64,000 nucleotides of DNA from Streptomyces sp. Edi2 (GTDB lineage Bacteria > Actinomycetota > Actinomycetes > Streptomycetales > Streptomycetaceae), in contig NZ_JBEJGX010000003.1 in assembly GCF_040253635.1 (NCBI RefSeq), forward strand, positions 2,418,001 through 2,482,000. Reading direction: 5' to 3'. Under the pieces are notes generated by a model. That model made no database searches. It was not told the DNA's origin and saw only the letters and a list, made by a program, of their open reading frames with translations. The stretch's first letter is position 1. Each line of letters begins with the position of its first letter. The translations under genes and the position numbers were made by a program. Of the stretch, positions 43,052 to 52,167 are shown piece by piece.

Positions 43052-44692
43052 ATGCGTACGCACTCCCGCCGCGCCCTGCTCGGCGCAGGTCTCGCCGCCG
43101 CCGGCAGCGGTCTGCTGTCCGCCTGCGCCACCGGCCGGACCGGCTTCGGCCCGCACTCCGGTATGGACGGCATGAACGGCACGGCCCCTTCCACCGGTCC
43201 GGACGGCCGCCCCCCGTCCGGCTATGTGACCCCCGACGGCCCTGAGGTCGCCGAGGCCGAGCGCGGGCGGGGCAAGGGCCCCGTGCGCCACTTCGCGCTG
43301 ACCGCCGGGGTCGGCCGGTTCGACCTGGGCGGCCGCACCGTCGAGACCTGGGCCTACGGCGATGCGCTGCCCGGCAAGATCATGCGCGTCACAGCGGGCG
43401 ACCGGATCGCGCTGACCCTCACCAACGACCTTCCGCAGTCCACGACGCTGCACTGGCACGGGCTGACGGTGCGCAACGACATGGACGGCGTACCGGGGGT
43501 GACGCAGCGGTCCGTCAGGCCCGGCGGCACGTTCGACTACCACTTCGCGGTCACCACCCCCGGCACCCACTGGGTGCATCCGCACTCCGGTCTCCAGTTG
43601 GACCGCGGGCTGTACGCGCCACTGATCGTCGACGACCCCAGGGAACCGCTCTCCTATGACAAGGAGTGGATCGTCCTGCTGGACGACTGGGTCGACGGGG
43701 TCGACGGCAGCACACCCGAAGACGTGCTCAAGCAGTTGCACGGGGGCGTGGACCGCGGGCCCATGAGCCATGGCGAGACGGAGATGGGCCACCCACGGGA
43801 CGGCAAGCGTGGCGCCCACGCCATGGGCGGAGCGGTCGTCCCCTCCGACGGCCCGTCGCGGATCCTCAAGGGCGCCCGGAGCAGGCTGCTCGGCCATGAC
43901 GCGGGGGATGTGGACCACCCCTACCACCTCGTCAACGGCCGCTCCGTCCATGACCCGCGGACCTTCCGCGCCAGGCCCGGCGACCGCATCCGGATCCGCT
44001 TCATCAACGCGGCCAGCGAGACCGCCTACCGCGTCGCACTCGGCGACCACAGGATGACCGTGACGCACACCGACGGCCTCCCCGTCGAGCACGCCGAGAC
44101 CGATGCGCTGCTCATCGGGATGGCCGAACGCTATGACGTCCTGGTCACGGCCGGGGACGGCGTCTTCCCGCTCACCGTGCTCGCCGAGGGCAAGGGGCGC
44201 TCCGCGCTGGGCCTGCTGCGCACCGGGGGCGGCGAGGCTCCCGGCCCGTCCGCCCGGCCCAAGAGCCTGTACGGCAGGATCATCACGGCGGACCGGCTCA
44301 TGGCCGCCGCGTCGGTACGGTCCGCGTCGCGCCGCCCCGACCGCACCATCGAAATGACCCTCACCGGCACCATGGAGAAGTACGACTGGGCGATCAACGG
44401 GAGCCCCTACACGCCCTCTCAGCGGTATCCCGTCGAGGCCGGTGAGCGGGTCCGGATCATCTTCCGCAACCACACCAGGATGTGGCACCCGATGCACCTG
44501 CACGGCCACACCTTCACGCTGCCCAACGGCGGGCCCCGCAAGGACACCACGATCCTGCTGCCCGGCCGCAGGGTGGACGTCGATTTCCACGCCGACAACC
44601 CCGGGCTGTGGATGGTGCACTGCCACAACATCTACCACTCGGAGTCCGGGATGATGACGATCATCGGCTACCGCAAGAAGTACCGGAAGTAG
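43052..44692 (+). CDS. exported multicopper oxidase
   Basis: The 546-residue protein starts at MRTHSRRALLG. A Tat motif (RRALLG) and a lipobox-like LSAC near residue 25 indicate export, perhaps as a lipoprotein. Three cupredoxin domains carry all copper-ligand motifs: HWHG near 138, HPHSG near 176, HPMHLHGHTF near 484 and HCHNIYHSESGMM at the end. A His/Met-rich stretch (MSHGETEMGHP) around residue 240 may bind copper. Likely role: periplasmic-side copper(I) or phenol oxidation and copper tolerance. No copper chaperone or regulator gene is adjacent. Confidence 0.9.
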   Translation: MRTHSRRALLGAGLAAAGSGLLSACATGRTGFGPHSGMDGMNGTAPSTGPDGRPPSGYVTPDGPEVAEAERGRGKGPVRHFALTAGVGRFDLGGRTVETWAYGDALPGKIMRVTAGDRIALTLTNDLPQSTTLHWHGLTVRNDMDGVPGVTQRSVRPGGTFDYHFAVTTPGTHWVHPHSGLQLDRGLYAPLIVDDPREPLSYDKEWIVLLDDWVDGVDGSTPEDVLKQLHGGVDRGPMSHGETEMGHPRDGKRGAHAMGGAVVPSDGPSRILKGARSRLLGHDAGDVDHPYHLVNGRSVHDPRTFRARPGDRIRIRFINAASETAYRVALGDHRMTVTHTDGLPVEHAETDALLIGMAERYDVLVTAGDGVFPLTVLAEGKGRSALGLLRTGGGEAPGPSARPKSLYGRIITADRLMAAASVRSASRRPDRTIEMTLTGTMEKYDWAINGSPYTPSQRYPVEAGERVRIIFRNHTRMWHPMHLHGHTFTLPNGGPRKDTTILLPGRRVDVDFHADNPGLWMVHCHNIYHSESGMMTIIGYRKKYRK

Positions 44693-44736
44693 AAGAAGAA
44701 GCAGAAGAAGGAGAAGAGGTAGGAGGGATAGGAGCA

Positions 44737-44785
44737 GCGGCCCGGGAGTGCGGCGGACGGGCCCCGCGGGCCTCTCCCGGGCCGC
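44737..44785 (+). terminator. terminator hairpin after the multicopper oxidase gene
   Basis: Perfect 12-bp arms GCGGCCCGGGAG (44737-44748) and CTCCCGGGCCGC (44774-44785), with a further GGGCCCCGCGGGCC inside the loop. A purine-only tract of GAAGAAG type precedes it at 44692-44732. Confidence 0.7.
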
Positions 44786-44859
44786 CCGTCGCACCGCCCC
44801 CGAAGGACCCCCGACACGTCTCCGACCTTCCTCACCCCCCATTGCGTCAGAAAGACGAT

Positions 44860-44874
44860 TAGACTGGCGGCGTG
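44860..44874 (+). promoter_or_regulatory. -10 box placed for a leaderless nadE transcript
   Basis: TAGACT (44860-44865), then GGCGGC, then GTG at 44872. A -10 box ending 6 nt before the start codon puts the transcript start at or next to the GTG, and there is no ribosome-binding site. The ABC exporter gene at 53491 has the same layout, ending GGCGGC-ATG. Confidence 0.6.
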
Positions 44875-46626
44875 CCTCAACTTCGTCTCGCCCTCAACCA
44901 GATCGACAGCTGTGTCGGCGCGCTCGACCGGAACGCCGAGGCGGTCCTGCGCTGGACCCGGCACGCCGCCGACCAGGGCGCGCACCTCGTCGCCTTCCCC
45001 GAGATGGCGCTGACCGGCTATCCCGTCGAGGACCTGGCGCTGCGTCCCTCGTTCGTCGAGGCGAGCCGCGACGCGCTGCGGACGCTGGCCGGCCGGCTGG
45101 CGTCGCAGGGCATGGGCGACCTCCCGGTGATCGTCGGCTATCTCGACCGCGGTGCGCAGGCCAAGCCGCGCTACGGCCGGCCCGCGGGCGCCCCGCAGAA
45201 CGCCGCCGCCGTGCTGTACCGCGGCAAGGTCGCGCTGACCTTCGCCAAGCACCACCTTCCCAACTACGGCGTCTTCGACGAGTTCCGCTACTTCGTTCCC
45301 GGCGACACCCTGCCGGTCGTACGCGTACACGGCGTGGATGTCGCGCTCGCCATCTGCGAGGACCTGTGGCAGGACGGCGGACGGGTGCCGGCCACGCGCA
45401 GCGCGGGCGCCGGGCTCCTGGTGTCGGTCAACGCCTCGCCCTACGAGCGGGACAAGGACGACACCCGGCTGGAGCTGGTCCGCAAGCGGGCGCAGGAGGC
45501 CGGCTGCACCACCGCCTACCTGGCGATGATCGGCGGCCAGGACGAGCTGGTCTTCGACGGCGACTCGATCGTCGTCGACAAGGACGGCACCGTGATCGCG
45601 CGGGCGCCGCAGTTCGCGGAAGGCTGTGTGCTGGTCGACCTGGACCTGCCCGCCGCGGCGCCGGTCCCCCCGTCGGGCGTGCTGAACGACGGGCTGCGCG
45701 TCGACCACCGCGTCCTGTCGCCCGACCCGCTGCCGCCCTACCCCCCCGAGACGCCCGGCGGCGAGGCCGAACGCCTCACGGACCTGGAGGAGATCTACAC
45801 CGCGCTGGTCGTCGGCCTGCGCGCCTATGCCGCCAAGAACGGCTTCGGCAGTGTGGTGCTCGGCCTCTCCGGCGGGATCGACTCGGCGCTGGTCGCCACG
45901 CTCGCCTGCGACGCCCTGGGGGCGGAGCATGTGCACGCCGTGGCGATGCCCTCCCGCTACTCCTCGGAGCACTCCCTCACCGACGCCGCCGAACTCGCCC
46001 GCCGTACGGGCCTGGCCTTCCGTACGGTGCCGATCGGCCCGATGTTCGACGCCTACATGGCGGCGCTGCCGCTGACCGGCCTGGCCGAGGAGAATCTGCA
46101 GTCGCGGCTGCGGGGCACCACCTTGATGGCCCTCTCCAACCAGGAGGGTCACCTGGTCCTGGCCCCGGGCAACAAGTCCGAGCTGGCCTGCGGCTATTCG
46201 ACCCTCTACGGCGACTCGGTGGGCGGTTACGGCCCGATCAAGGACGTCTACAAGTCGGTCGTCTACCAGCTGGCCCGCTGGCGCAACCAGGCCGCCGCCG
46301 ACCGCGGCCGGATCCCGCCGATCCCGGAGAACACCCTCACCAAGCCCCCGAGCGCCGAGCTGCGCCCCGGCCAGGTCGACACCGACTCGCTGCCCGACTA
46401 CGACATCCTGGACCGCATCCTGGAGCTCTACGTCGACCGCGACCGCGGCCGGGAGGAGATCGTCGCCCAGGGCTTCGACGAGGCCCTGGTGACGCGGGTC
46501 CTGCGGATGGTCGACCACGCCGAGTACAAGCGCCGCCAGTACCCGCCCGGCCCCAAGATCTCCGCGAAGGGCTTCGGCAAGGACCGGCGCCTGCCGATCA
46601 CCAACCAGTGGCGGGAAGGGAGCTGA
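44872..46626 (+). CDS. nadE: glutamine-hydrolysing NAD+ synthetase
   Basis: The 584-residue protein has an N-terminal nitrilase-type glutaminase with the triad in place: Glu in FPEMALTGYP near 45, Lys in KHHLPNYGVFDE near 126 and Cys in AICEDLW near 162. The C-terminal synthetase domain has the pyrophosphatase loop LSGGIDSALVATLA near 341, followed by NKSELACGYSTLYGD and the terminal KRRQYPPGPKIS. It makes NAD+ from deamido-NAD+, ATP and glutamine-derived ammonia. The start is GTG 44872, probably on a leaderless mRNA. Confidence 0.95.
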   Translation: MPQLRLALNQIDSCVGALDRNAEAVLRWTRHAADQGAHLVAFPEMALTGYPVEDLALRPSFVEASRDALRTLAGRLASQGMGDLPVIVGYLDRGAQAKPRYGRPAGAPQNAAAVLYRGKVALTFAKHHLPNYGVFDEFRYFVPGDTLPVVRVHGVDVALAICEDLWQDGGRVPATRSAGAGLLVSVNASPYERDKDDTRLELVRKRAQEAGCTTAYLAMIGGQDELVFDGDSIVVDKDGTVIARAPQFAEGCVLVDLDLPAAAPVPPSGVLNDGLRVDHRVLSPDPLPPYPPETPGGEAERLTDLEEIYTALVVGLRAYAAKNGFGSVVLGLSGGIDSALVATLACDALGAEHVHAVAMPSRYSSEHSLTDAAELARRTGLAFRTVPIGPMFDAYMAALPLTGLAEENLQSRLRGTTLMALSNQEGHLVLAPGNKSELACGYSTLYGDSVGGYGPIKDVYKSVVYQLARWRNQAAADRGRIPPIPENTLTKPPSAELRPGQVDTDSLPDYDILDRILELYVDRDRGREEIVAQGFDEALVTRVLRMVDHAEYKRRQYPPGPKISAKGFGKDRRLPITNQWREGS

Positions 46627-46711
46627 CGGGGCGTCGGTTCCTTCCGGGCCTGCCCGGCCTGTGAGCATCCCTGCCGGTGGGCCTGCCCGGCCGACGGGGA
46701 TGCCCGGCCGA

Positions 46712-46787
46712 CGGGGCCGGCCGTGGGCGTCGGGGCCGGCCGTGGGCGTCGGGGCCGGCCGTGGGCGTCGGGGCCGGCTGTGGGCGT
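46712..46787. repeat. 19-bp tandem repeat, four units
   Basis: CGGGGCCGGCCGTGGGCGT is repeated four times (one base differs in the last unit). It ends 3 bp before the stop of the MFS gene and lies between convergent genes. Each unit contains GGCCGGCC, so the array can fold into several hairpins and may terminate both transcripts. Confidence 0.85.
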
Positions 46788-46790
46788 CGG

Positions 46791-48086
46791 TCAGCCGAGG
46801 TGGCCCTCGGCCGCGACCTGCGCACCCGCGGCCGACCCGGCCTCCGTCTGACCGCTGCGGGTCCCACCGCTGCGGGTCTGGTCACTACGCGTCTCGTCAC
46901 CGCGCGTCTCACCGCTGCGGGCCACGATCCGGGAGGAGTCGTGGGCACCGCGGTCCAGGAGGCCGGCCACGACGGCGACGGCCAGGCCCAGGGCGGCCAG
47001 CACCGCGCCGACCAGGGTCGGGGAGGTCCAGCCCCATCCTCCCGCCAGGGCCAGGCCGCCGAGCCAGGCGCCCCCGGCGTTGGCGAGGTTGAAGGCGGAC
47101 TGGTTGGAGGCGGCGGCCAGCGTCGGGGCCTGCTGGGCCTTGTTCATGACCAGCATCTGCAGGGGCGTGGTGGTCAGGAAGCCGACCGCGCCGATGAGGA
47201 CGACCGTCACCAGCGCCGCCCACTTCACCTGGGCGGTGAAGTGGAAGGCCGTCAGGACGAGAGCCAGCGCGGCCAGCGAACCGTAGAGCGTCGGGCGCAG
47301 GGCCCGGTCGGTGAGCGGTCCTGCGGCGAGCGCGCCGAGGGTCATCCCGATGCCGAAGAGGGCGAGGACCAGCGGCACCGAGCCCGCGGCGAAGCCCGTG
47401 ACCTCGGTCATCATCGACGCGAGGTAGCTGTAGACGGCGAAGATCCCGGCGAAGCCGAAGACGGTGGTGAGCAGGCCGAGCAGCACCTGGCGGTTGCCCA
47501 GCGCCCGCAGTTCGCTGACCGGGCCGGTGCGCTCCTCGGCCGGCAGCGGGGGGATCAGCCGGGCCAGGGAGGCCATGGCGGCCAGCCCGATGACGGCCAC
47601 GACGAGGAAGGTGGCGCGCCAGCCGAGCTGCTGGCCCAGCAGGGTCGCGGCGGGGACACCGATGATGTTGGCGACGGTCAGGCCGAGGAACATCGTGGCG
47701 ACGGCACGGGCCTGGCGGCCCTCGCGCACCAGCCGGGCGGCGACCACCGCGCCGACGCCGAAGAACGCACCGTGCGGGAGCCCGGCCAGCAGCCGGCCGG
47801 CGATCAGCAGCCCGAAGGTGGGGGCCAGGGCGGAGGCGAGGTTGCCGACGGTGAAGACCGCCATCAGGCAGACCAGCATCCGCTTGCGCGGGATACGGGC
47901 GCCGAGGGCGGTCAGGAGCGGGGCGCCGATGACGACGCCGAGGGCATAGGCCGAGACGAGGTAGCCGGCGGTGGGCACGGAGGTGCCCAGATCGTCCGCG
48001 ACGTCGGGCAGCAGGCCCATCATCACGAATTCCGTGGTGCCGATACCGAAGGCCGAGATCGCAAGCGCGAGCAGAGCCAAGGGCAT
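46791..48086 (-). CDS. MFS transporter, DHA1 family
   Basis: The 431-residue protein has twelve hydrophobic helices. Helix 1 carries the family signature AISAFGIGTTEFVMMGLLPDVA, and loop 2-3 has the GARIPRKR MFS motif. PHGAFFGVGAVVAARLV in helix 4 is typical of the AraJ/YdhP/PbuE-like subgroup of drug and sugar effluxers. The last 45 residues are a hydrophilic tail of five-residue units of TRSG/TRSD type. A 26-bp palindrome lies 49 bp upstream. Confidence 0.88.
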   Translation of the reverse strand: MPLALLALAISAFGIGTTEFVMMGLLPDVADDLGTSVPTAGYLVSAYALGVVIGAPLLTALGARIPRKRMLVCLMAVFTVGNLASALAPTFGLLIAGRLLAGLPHGAFFGVGAVVAARLVREGRQARAVATMFLGLTVANIIGVPAATLLGQQLGWRATFLVVAVIGLAAMASLARLIPPLPAEERTGPVSELRALGNRQVLLGLLTTVFGFAGIFAVYSYLASMMTEVTGFAAGSVPLVLALFGIGMTLGALAAGPLTDRALRPTLYGSLAALALVLTAFHFTAQVKWAALVTVVLIGAVGFLTTTPLQMLVMNKAQQAPTLAAASNQSAFNLANAGGAWLGGLALAGGWGWTSPTLVGAVLAALGLAVAVVAGLLDRGAHDSSRIVARSGETRGDETRSDQTRSGGTRSGQTEAGSAAGAQVAAEGHLG

Positions 48087-48134
48087 GAAAGACCTTTCAG
48101 GGTTTGCGTGCGGGCGGGCACGCAGCGCACGGAC

Positions 48135-48160
48135 CCGTAAGTACTTAAGTTCTCTTACGG
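48135..48160. promoter_or_regulatory. palindromic operator upstream of the MFS gene
   Basis: CCGTAAG and CTTACGG are separated by 12 nt containing ACTTAAGT, itself a palindrome. The AT-rich symmetric layout suits a MarR- or TetR-family regulator. No regulator gene lies next to it, so the binding protein must be encoded elsewhere. Confidence 0.65.
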
Positions 48161-48249
48161 AACAAAGTCTCTCAGGCGCAGTATTCCGGCGGAGGAACGG
48201 GGCGTGACGATCTCGCGTCAGAGCACCGTCGGCAGGGCGTCGGACCTGG

Positions 48250-49269
48250 TCAGATCTTCACCGTGGCGGCGACCGGAAGGTGGTCGCTGCCGGTCTCGGG
48301 CATCACCCAGGCCTTGACCGGGTCCATCCCCTTCATCATGATCTGGTCGATCCTGGCCATCGGGAACGCGGCCGGCCAGCTGAAGCCGAAGCCGTCGCCC
48401 GCCGCGCCCTGGGCGGAGCGCATCTGGGAGGTGACCGGGGCCAGCGAGCGGTCGTTCATGGTGCCGTTGAGATCGCCGAGCAGCATGACCTTCTTCTCCG
48501 GGTCGGCGGTGATCGCCTCGCCGAGCGCCGCGGCGCTGCCGTCGCGCTGGTTGGCGGTGAAGCCCGCCGCGACCTTGACCCGTACCGACGGCAGATGCGC
48601 GACATAGACGGCGAACTTCTGGCCGTCGGCGGCGGTGACGGTGGCCCGCAGCGCGCGGGTCCAGCCCATCTTGATGTCCACCGGCTTCGTCTCGGACAGC
48701 GGGCGCTTGCTCCACAGCCCGACGGTGCCCTCGACCACGTGGTACGGATACGCCTTCGCCAGCCCCTGCCGGTAGGCGGGCAGGGCGTCGCCGGTCAGCT
48801 CCTCCAGGGCCACCACATCGGCGTCGGAGGCCACGATGTCCCTGGCGGTGGACGCCGGATCGGGGTTGTCGGCGTTGACGTTATGGGTGGCAACCGTGAG
48901 ATTGCCGCCGTTGCCCGCCTTGTCGGTGATCTGCCCGCCGAAGAGGCTGACCCAGGCGAAGACCGGCAGCACCAGCGCCACCAGCACGGTCGCCGAGCGG
49001 CGCAGCACCGCGAGGACGAGCAGCAGCGGGATACCCAGTCCCAGCCACGGCAGGAAGGTCTCCAGCAGACTGCCCAGGTTCCCCACGGTGTTGGGGATCT
49101 GGGAGTGCAGCATCATCAGCAGACCGAGCAGGACCGCGAGCACCGCGAGCACGATGCCGCGCCGCCACATGCCCTCGGGACGCCACCAGTTCCGCAGGCG
49201 TTCGGCCCGGGAACCGGCCTGCCCGGGGTTGTGCCCCTGTCCCGGCTCCGTCATGTATGCCTGCGCCAT
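48250..49269 (-). CDS. membrane-anchored endonuclease/exonuclease/phosphatase-family protein
   Basis: The 339-residue protein starts at ATG 49269 with GAGG 8 nt upstream. Three N-terminal membrane helices (residues 38-58, 66-88, 94-110) are followed by an EEP domain: VATHNVNADN, VVALEELTGDA, VYVAHLPSV, MLLGDLNGTM and the terminal GSDHLPVAATV. The metal- and phosphate-binding Asn, Glu, Asp and His are present. The domain faces outside. Similar proteins act on phospholipid or nucleic-acid phosphodiesters; the substrate here is unknown. Confidence 0.87.
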   Translation of the reverse strand: MAQAYMTEPGQGHNPGQAGSRAERLRNWWRPEGMWRRGIVLAVLAVLLGLLMMLHSQIPNTVGNLGSLLETFLPWLGLGIPLLLVLAVLRRSATVLVALVLPVFAWVSLFGGQITDKAGNGGNLTVATHNVNADNPDPASTARDIVASDADVVALEELTGDALPAYRQGLAKAYPYHVVEGTVGLWSKRPLSETKPVDIKMGWTRALRATVTAADGQKFAVYVAHLPSVRVKVAAGFTANQRDGSAAALGEAITADPEKKVMLLGDLNGTMNDRSLAPVTSQMRSAQGAAGDGFGFSWPAAFPMARIDQIMMKGMDPVKAWVMPETGSDHLPVAATVKI

Positions 49270-49509
49270 GTAGCTGTCCTCACTGCGTTGCTTCGCCGCG
49301 CCTCACCTGTGGTCTCCGACCCTAGGCGATGGTCCGTAATGCGCTTTCTTAGAAGTGAGGACGGCAAGGTGGCGGGTCGGGGTTCCGGTACCGGGGTTCA
49401 TGACAGCGGCTGTGACAGAACGGGCATGCGCCGGTCATACGGGGTCGTCCGCGCACGGAGTTCCGGGACGGGTTTCCCTGCTCCCAAGGCCGCTGCCGTA
49501 CCGAGGAGT

Positions 49510-50253
49510 TCATCCTGTGCAGCCTGCCGCCGAAGCCGATGCCGCAGTATCCGTTGCCGTCGCATCCGGTGTCGCCGTAACCACTGCCGTCACATCCGCT
49601 GGCGCCGCATCCGGTGCCGCCGGCCGTACGCCCTCCAGGACCATGTCGACAATGTCCGCCGGAAGGCTCTCGGGCAGTTCCTTCCACTCGTGGAGGAGGG
49701 CGCGGGCCAGCATCGGCCCGACGAAGAGATCGGCGACGGTCTCCAGGTCCTGGTCGGTGCGGATCTCACCGTTCGCCACCCCGCGCCGGAGCACCCCGAG
49801 CAGCGCCTCGCGGCGGGCCCGTACGACGGTGTCGTGGTACTCCGCCCACAGCTCGGGCTGTGCCCGGATATGGCTGACGAGGGTGCGCAGCAGCGCGGAG
49901 CTGCGCTTGGCCAGGCCGCGGCGGCGCAGGAATTCCAGCAGCGAGACCAGGTCATCGCGTACCGAGGTGCCGTCCAGGAGCGGGCCCGGGACGTCCAGGG
50001 ACCGCATGACATCGAGCATCAGCGCGCTCTTGCCCGGCCAGCGGCGGTAGACCGTGGCCTTGCCGACGCCTGCCTCGCGGGCGATGCGCTCCATGGACAG
50101 CTCACCTATGGAGGCCCCGTCCTCGATCAGGCGCAGCACGGCCTCGATGATGGCCGAGTCGGCCGCGGCGCTGCGCGGCCGGCCGCGGCGCCCGGGGACC
50201 GCCGGGCCCGGCCGCTGCCCGGCCGCCGTCCCGGAGTCCGCCGCCCGGCTCAT
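49510..50253 (-). CDS. TetR-family regulator of the adjacent MFS exporter
   Basis: The 247-residue protein starts with an ATG that overlaps the MFS stop (ATGA). The HTH is [25 protein letters not shown]. The C-terminal 25 residues are an Asp/Ala/Thr/Val repeat, matching a degenerate DNA repeat near 49540-49610. As the second gene of an MFS-tetR operon it most likely binds the palindrome at 51890-51914 and is relieved by the exported compound. Confidence 0.9.
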   Translation of the reverse strand: MSRAADSGTAAGQRPGPAVPGRRGRPRSAAADSAIIEAVLRLIEDGASIGELSMERIAREAGVGKATVYRRWPGKSALMLDVMRSLDVPGPLLDGTSVRDDLVSLLEFLRRRGLAKRSSALLRTLVSHIRAQPELWAEYHDTVVRARREALLGVLRRGVANGEIRTDQDLETVADLFVGPMLARALLHEWKELPESLPADIVDMVLEGVRPAAPDAAPADVTAVVTATPDATATDTAASASAAGCTG

Positions 50254-51869
50254 CGCTCCACGCCCGCCTTCCGCTCTTCCTGCGGCTCCGCCGGCTGCGG
50301 CGCCGGTGTCATTTTGCCCGGCAGGAAGGCCGCGGCCACCACGAGCCCCAGCATCGCGACGGCGGCCGAGCCGAGCGCGGTGATGTGCATGGCGTGAATG
50401 AAGGCATCGTCGGCCACGGCGGTCAACGACCGGCCCGCCGGTCCCATCCGGTCCGCGAGCCCGTGGGTCGCCTCGATCGATTCCCCGGCCGCGTGCCGGG
50501 CGGCGGCCGGCACTCCCGGCAGCCGGTCGAGGGTGTCCTGCATACGGTCGCGGTAGCTCGTCGACAGCAGCGAGCCGAGGACGGCGACGCCGAGGGTGCC
50601 GCCGACCTGCCGGAAGACGTTGTTGAGCGCCGAGCCGGAGCCGGCCTTCTCCCGGGGCAGCGCCTGCATGACCGCGACGGTGGCCGGCGGCATGATGTGC
50701 GCCATCCCGGCGCCCTGCAGGAAGAACAGCGCCTCCAGGACCCAGATCGGGGTGTCGGTGTCCAGCAGCAGCATGCCCGACATGGTGGTGGCCACCACGA
50801 ACATGCTGAAGGTGCACACCGCGCGGGCGCCGTACTGGTCGACGGCGAGCCGGGCCCGTGGCGCGAAGATCGTCTGGGCGGCGGCCAGCGGGAGGAACAG
50901 CATCCCGGCCTGCAGCGGGGTGTAGCCGCGCACGCTCTGGATGTAGAAGACGGTGAAGAACGCGACACCCATCAGCGCGAAGAAGACCAGCGCGATGGCG
51001 GCGATGGCCGCCGAGAAGGCGGGGCTGCGGAAGTAGCTGATGTCGATGGACGGGTGGTCGCTGTACTTCTGGTGCAGCACGAAGACGATCAGCACCGCCA
51101 GGCCGCCGCCGATCGTGCCGGCCACCTGCGGGTCGGTGAAGTCTGCGAGCTGGCCGCCCTTGATGATGCCGTAGACCAGCAGGACGAGCCCGACGACGGA
51201 CAGCAGCACCCCGAACGGGTCCAGCCGGCCCGGGCCGGGGTCCTTGGAGTCGGGCACCAGGATCACCATCGCGACCAGCGAGACCACCACGACCGGGGCG
51301 TTGATCATGAAGACCGAGCCCCACCAGAAGTGGGTGAGCAAAAGCCCGCCGGCGATCGGGCCGACCGCGATGGCCAGACCCACCCCGCCGGCCCAGATGC
51401 CGATCGCCCGGGGCTGCTCGTCCCGCTCGAAGACGTTCATCAGGATGGCGAGGGTGGACGGCATCACGAAGGCGCCGCCCAGCCCCATCAGCGCGCGGAA
51501 GGTGATCAGCTCCGCCGGCGATCCGGACACCCCGGCGAGCACCGACCCGGCACCGAAGACGGCCAGGCCGAAGAGCAGCGTCTTCTTACGGCCCAGCCGG
51601 TCGCCGAGCAGGCCCGCGGTGAACAGCAGACCGGCGAAGACCAGCGTGTAGGAGTTGATCGCCCACTCCAGCTCGCTCTGGGTGGCGCCGAGGCCGAGCG
51701 GAGCCGGGGTGGCGATCGTCTTCATGGCGACATTGAGGATCGAGTTGTCCAGCACCACGATCAGCAGGCTGAGCATGAGGGTGGACAGGATCGCCCAGCG
51801 GCGGCGGTGAACGGGGTCCGGGATCTGTGGGGCCGGCGGTGCGCCCGGGGTGCTGGAGGAGGAGGCCAT
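50250..51869 (-). CDS. MFS drug exporter, DHA2 (EmrB/QacA) family, 14 TM
   Basis: The 539-residue protein has about fourteen hydrophobic helices. Helix 1 reads [17 protein letters not shown], motif [18 protein letters not shown], helix 5 motif C-like [22 protein letters not shown], and [21 protein letters not shown] marks the DHA2 family. It probably exports a hydrophobic toxic compound or antibiotic. It is transcribed with its TetR gene from a promoter that carries a perfect palindrome. Confidence 0.92.
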   Translation of the reverse strand: MASSSSTPGAPPAPQIPDPVHRRRWAILSTLMLSLLIVVLDNSILNVAMKTIATPAPLGLGATQSELEWAINSYTLVFAGLLFTAGLLGDRLGRKKTLLFGLAVFGAGSVLAGVSGSPAELITFRALMGLGGAFVMPSTLAILMNVFERDEQPRAIGIWAGGVGLAIAVGPIAGGLLLTHFWWGSVFMINAPVVVVSLVAMVILVPDSKDPGPGRLDPFGVLLSVVGLVLLVYGIIKGGQLADFTDPQVAGTIGGGLAVLIVFVLHQKYSDHPSIDISYFRSPAFSAAIAAIALVFFALMGVAFFTVFYIQSVRGYTPLQAGMLFLPLAAAQTIFAPRARLAVDQYGARAVCTFSMFVVATTMSGMLLLDTDTPIWVLEALFFLQGAGMAHIMPPATVAVMQALPREKAGSGSALNNVFRQVGGTLGVAVLGSLLSTSYRDRMQDTLDRLPGVPAAARHAAGESIEATHGLADRMGPAGRSLTAVADDAFIHAMHITALGSAAVAMLGLVVAAAFLPGKMTPAPQPAEPQEERKAGVER

Positions 51870-51889
51870 GCCGGCACCCTAGGGTTGTT

Positions 51890-51914
51890 CCGATACGGGG
51901 CCGTTCCGTATCGG
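51890..51914. promoter_or_regulatory. TetR operator upstream of the DHA2 exporter
   Basis: CCGATACGG (51890-51898) and CCGTATCGG (51906-51914) form perfect 9-bp arms with a 7-nt spacer, 21 bp upstream of the MFS ATG. GTT precedes both half-sites on the plus strand. Confidence 0.8.
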
Positions 51915-52167
51915 GAAGCCGCGCGGAGGGTCCCTTCTTCCGGGCGAAGCGGGAGCCGTCGTCCGGCGGAAGCGGGAGCGGTCGCCGGGCGAAGCGCGAA
52001 GGACTTCGGCGCGAAGGGCTTCCGGGCGGAGCAACCGTCGGCTTCCGGCCGAAGCGAGAGCGGTCACGCCCGTTCCCCTTTTCCTTTGTGCGCGGGCCGT
52101 GCCAGCATGGAGACGAGTCCGGGGACACCGTCAGGGTGCCTCGAGATGACGAACAGGAGCCGTCACC
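51915..52167. repeat. intergenic region with degenerate CCGGGCGAAGCGGGAGC repeats
   Basis: About five variants of CCGGGCGAAGCGGGAGC(GGTCG) occur between 51940 and 52070 at 22-36 bp spacing. Downstream lie the panB promoter and its ribosome site (AGGAG before ATG 52168). No gene is supported. Confidence 0.55.
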
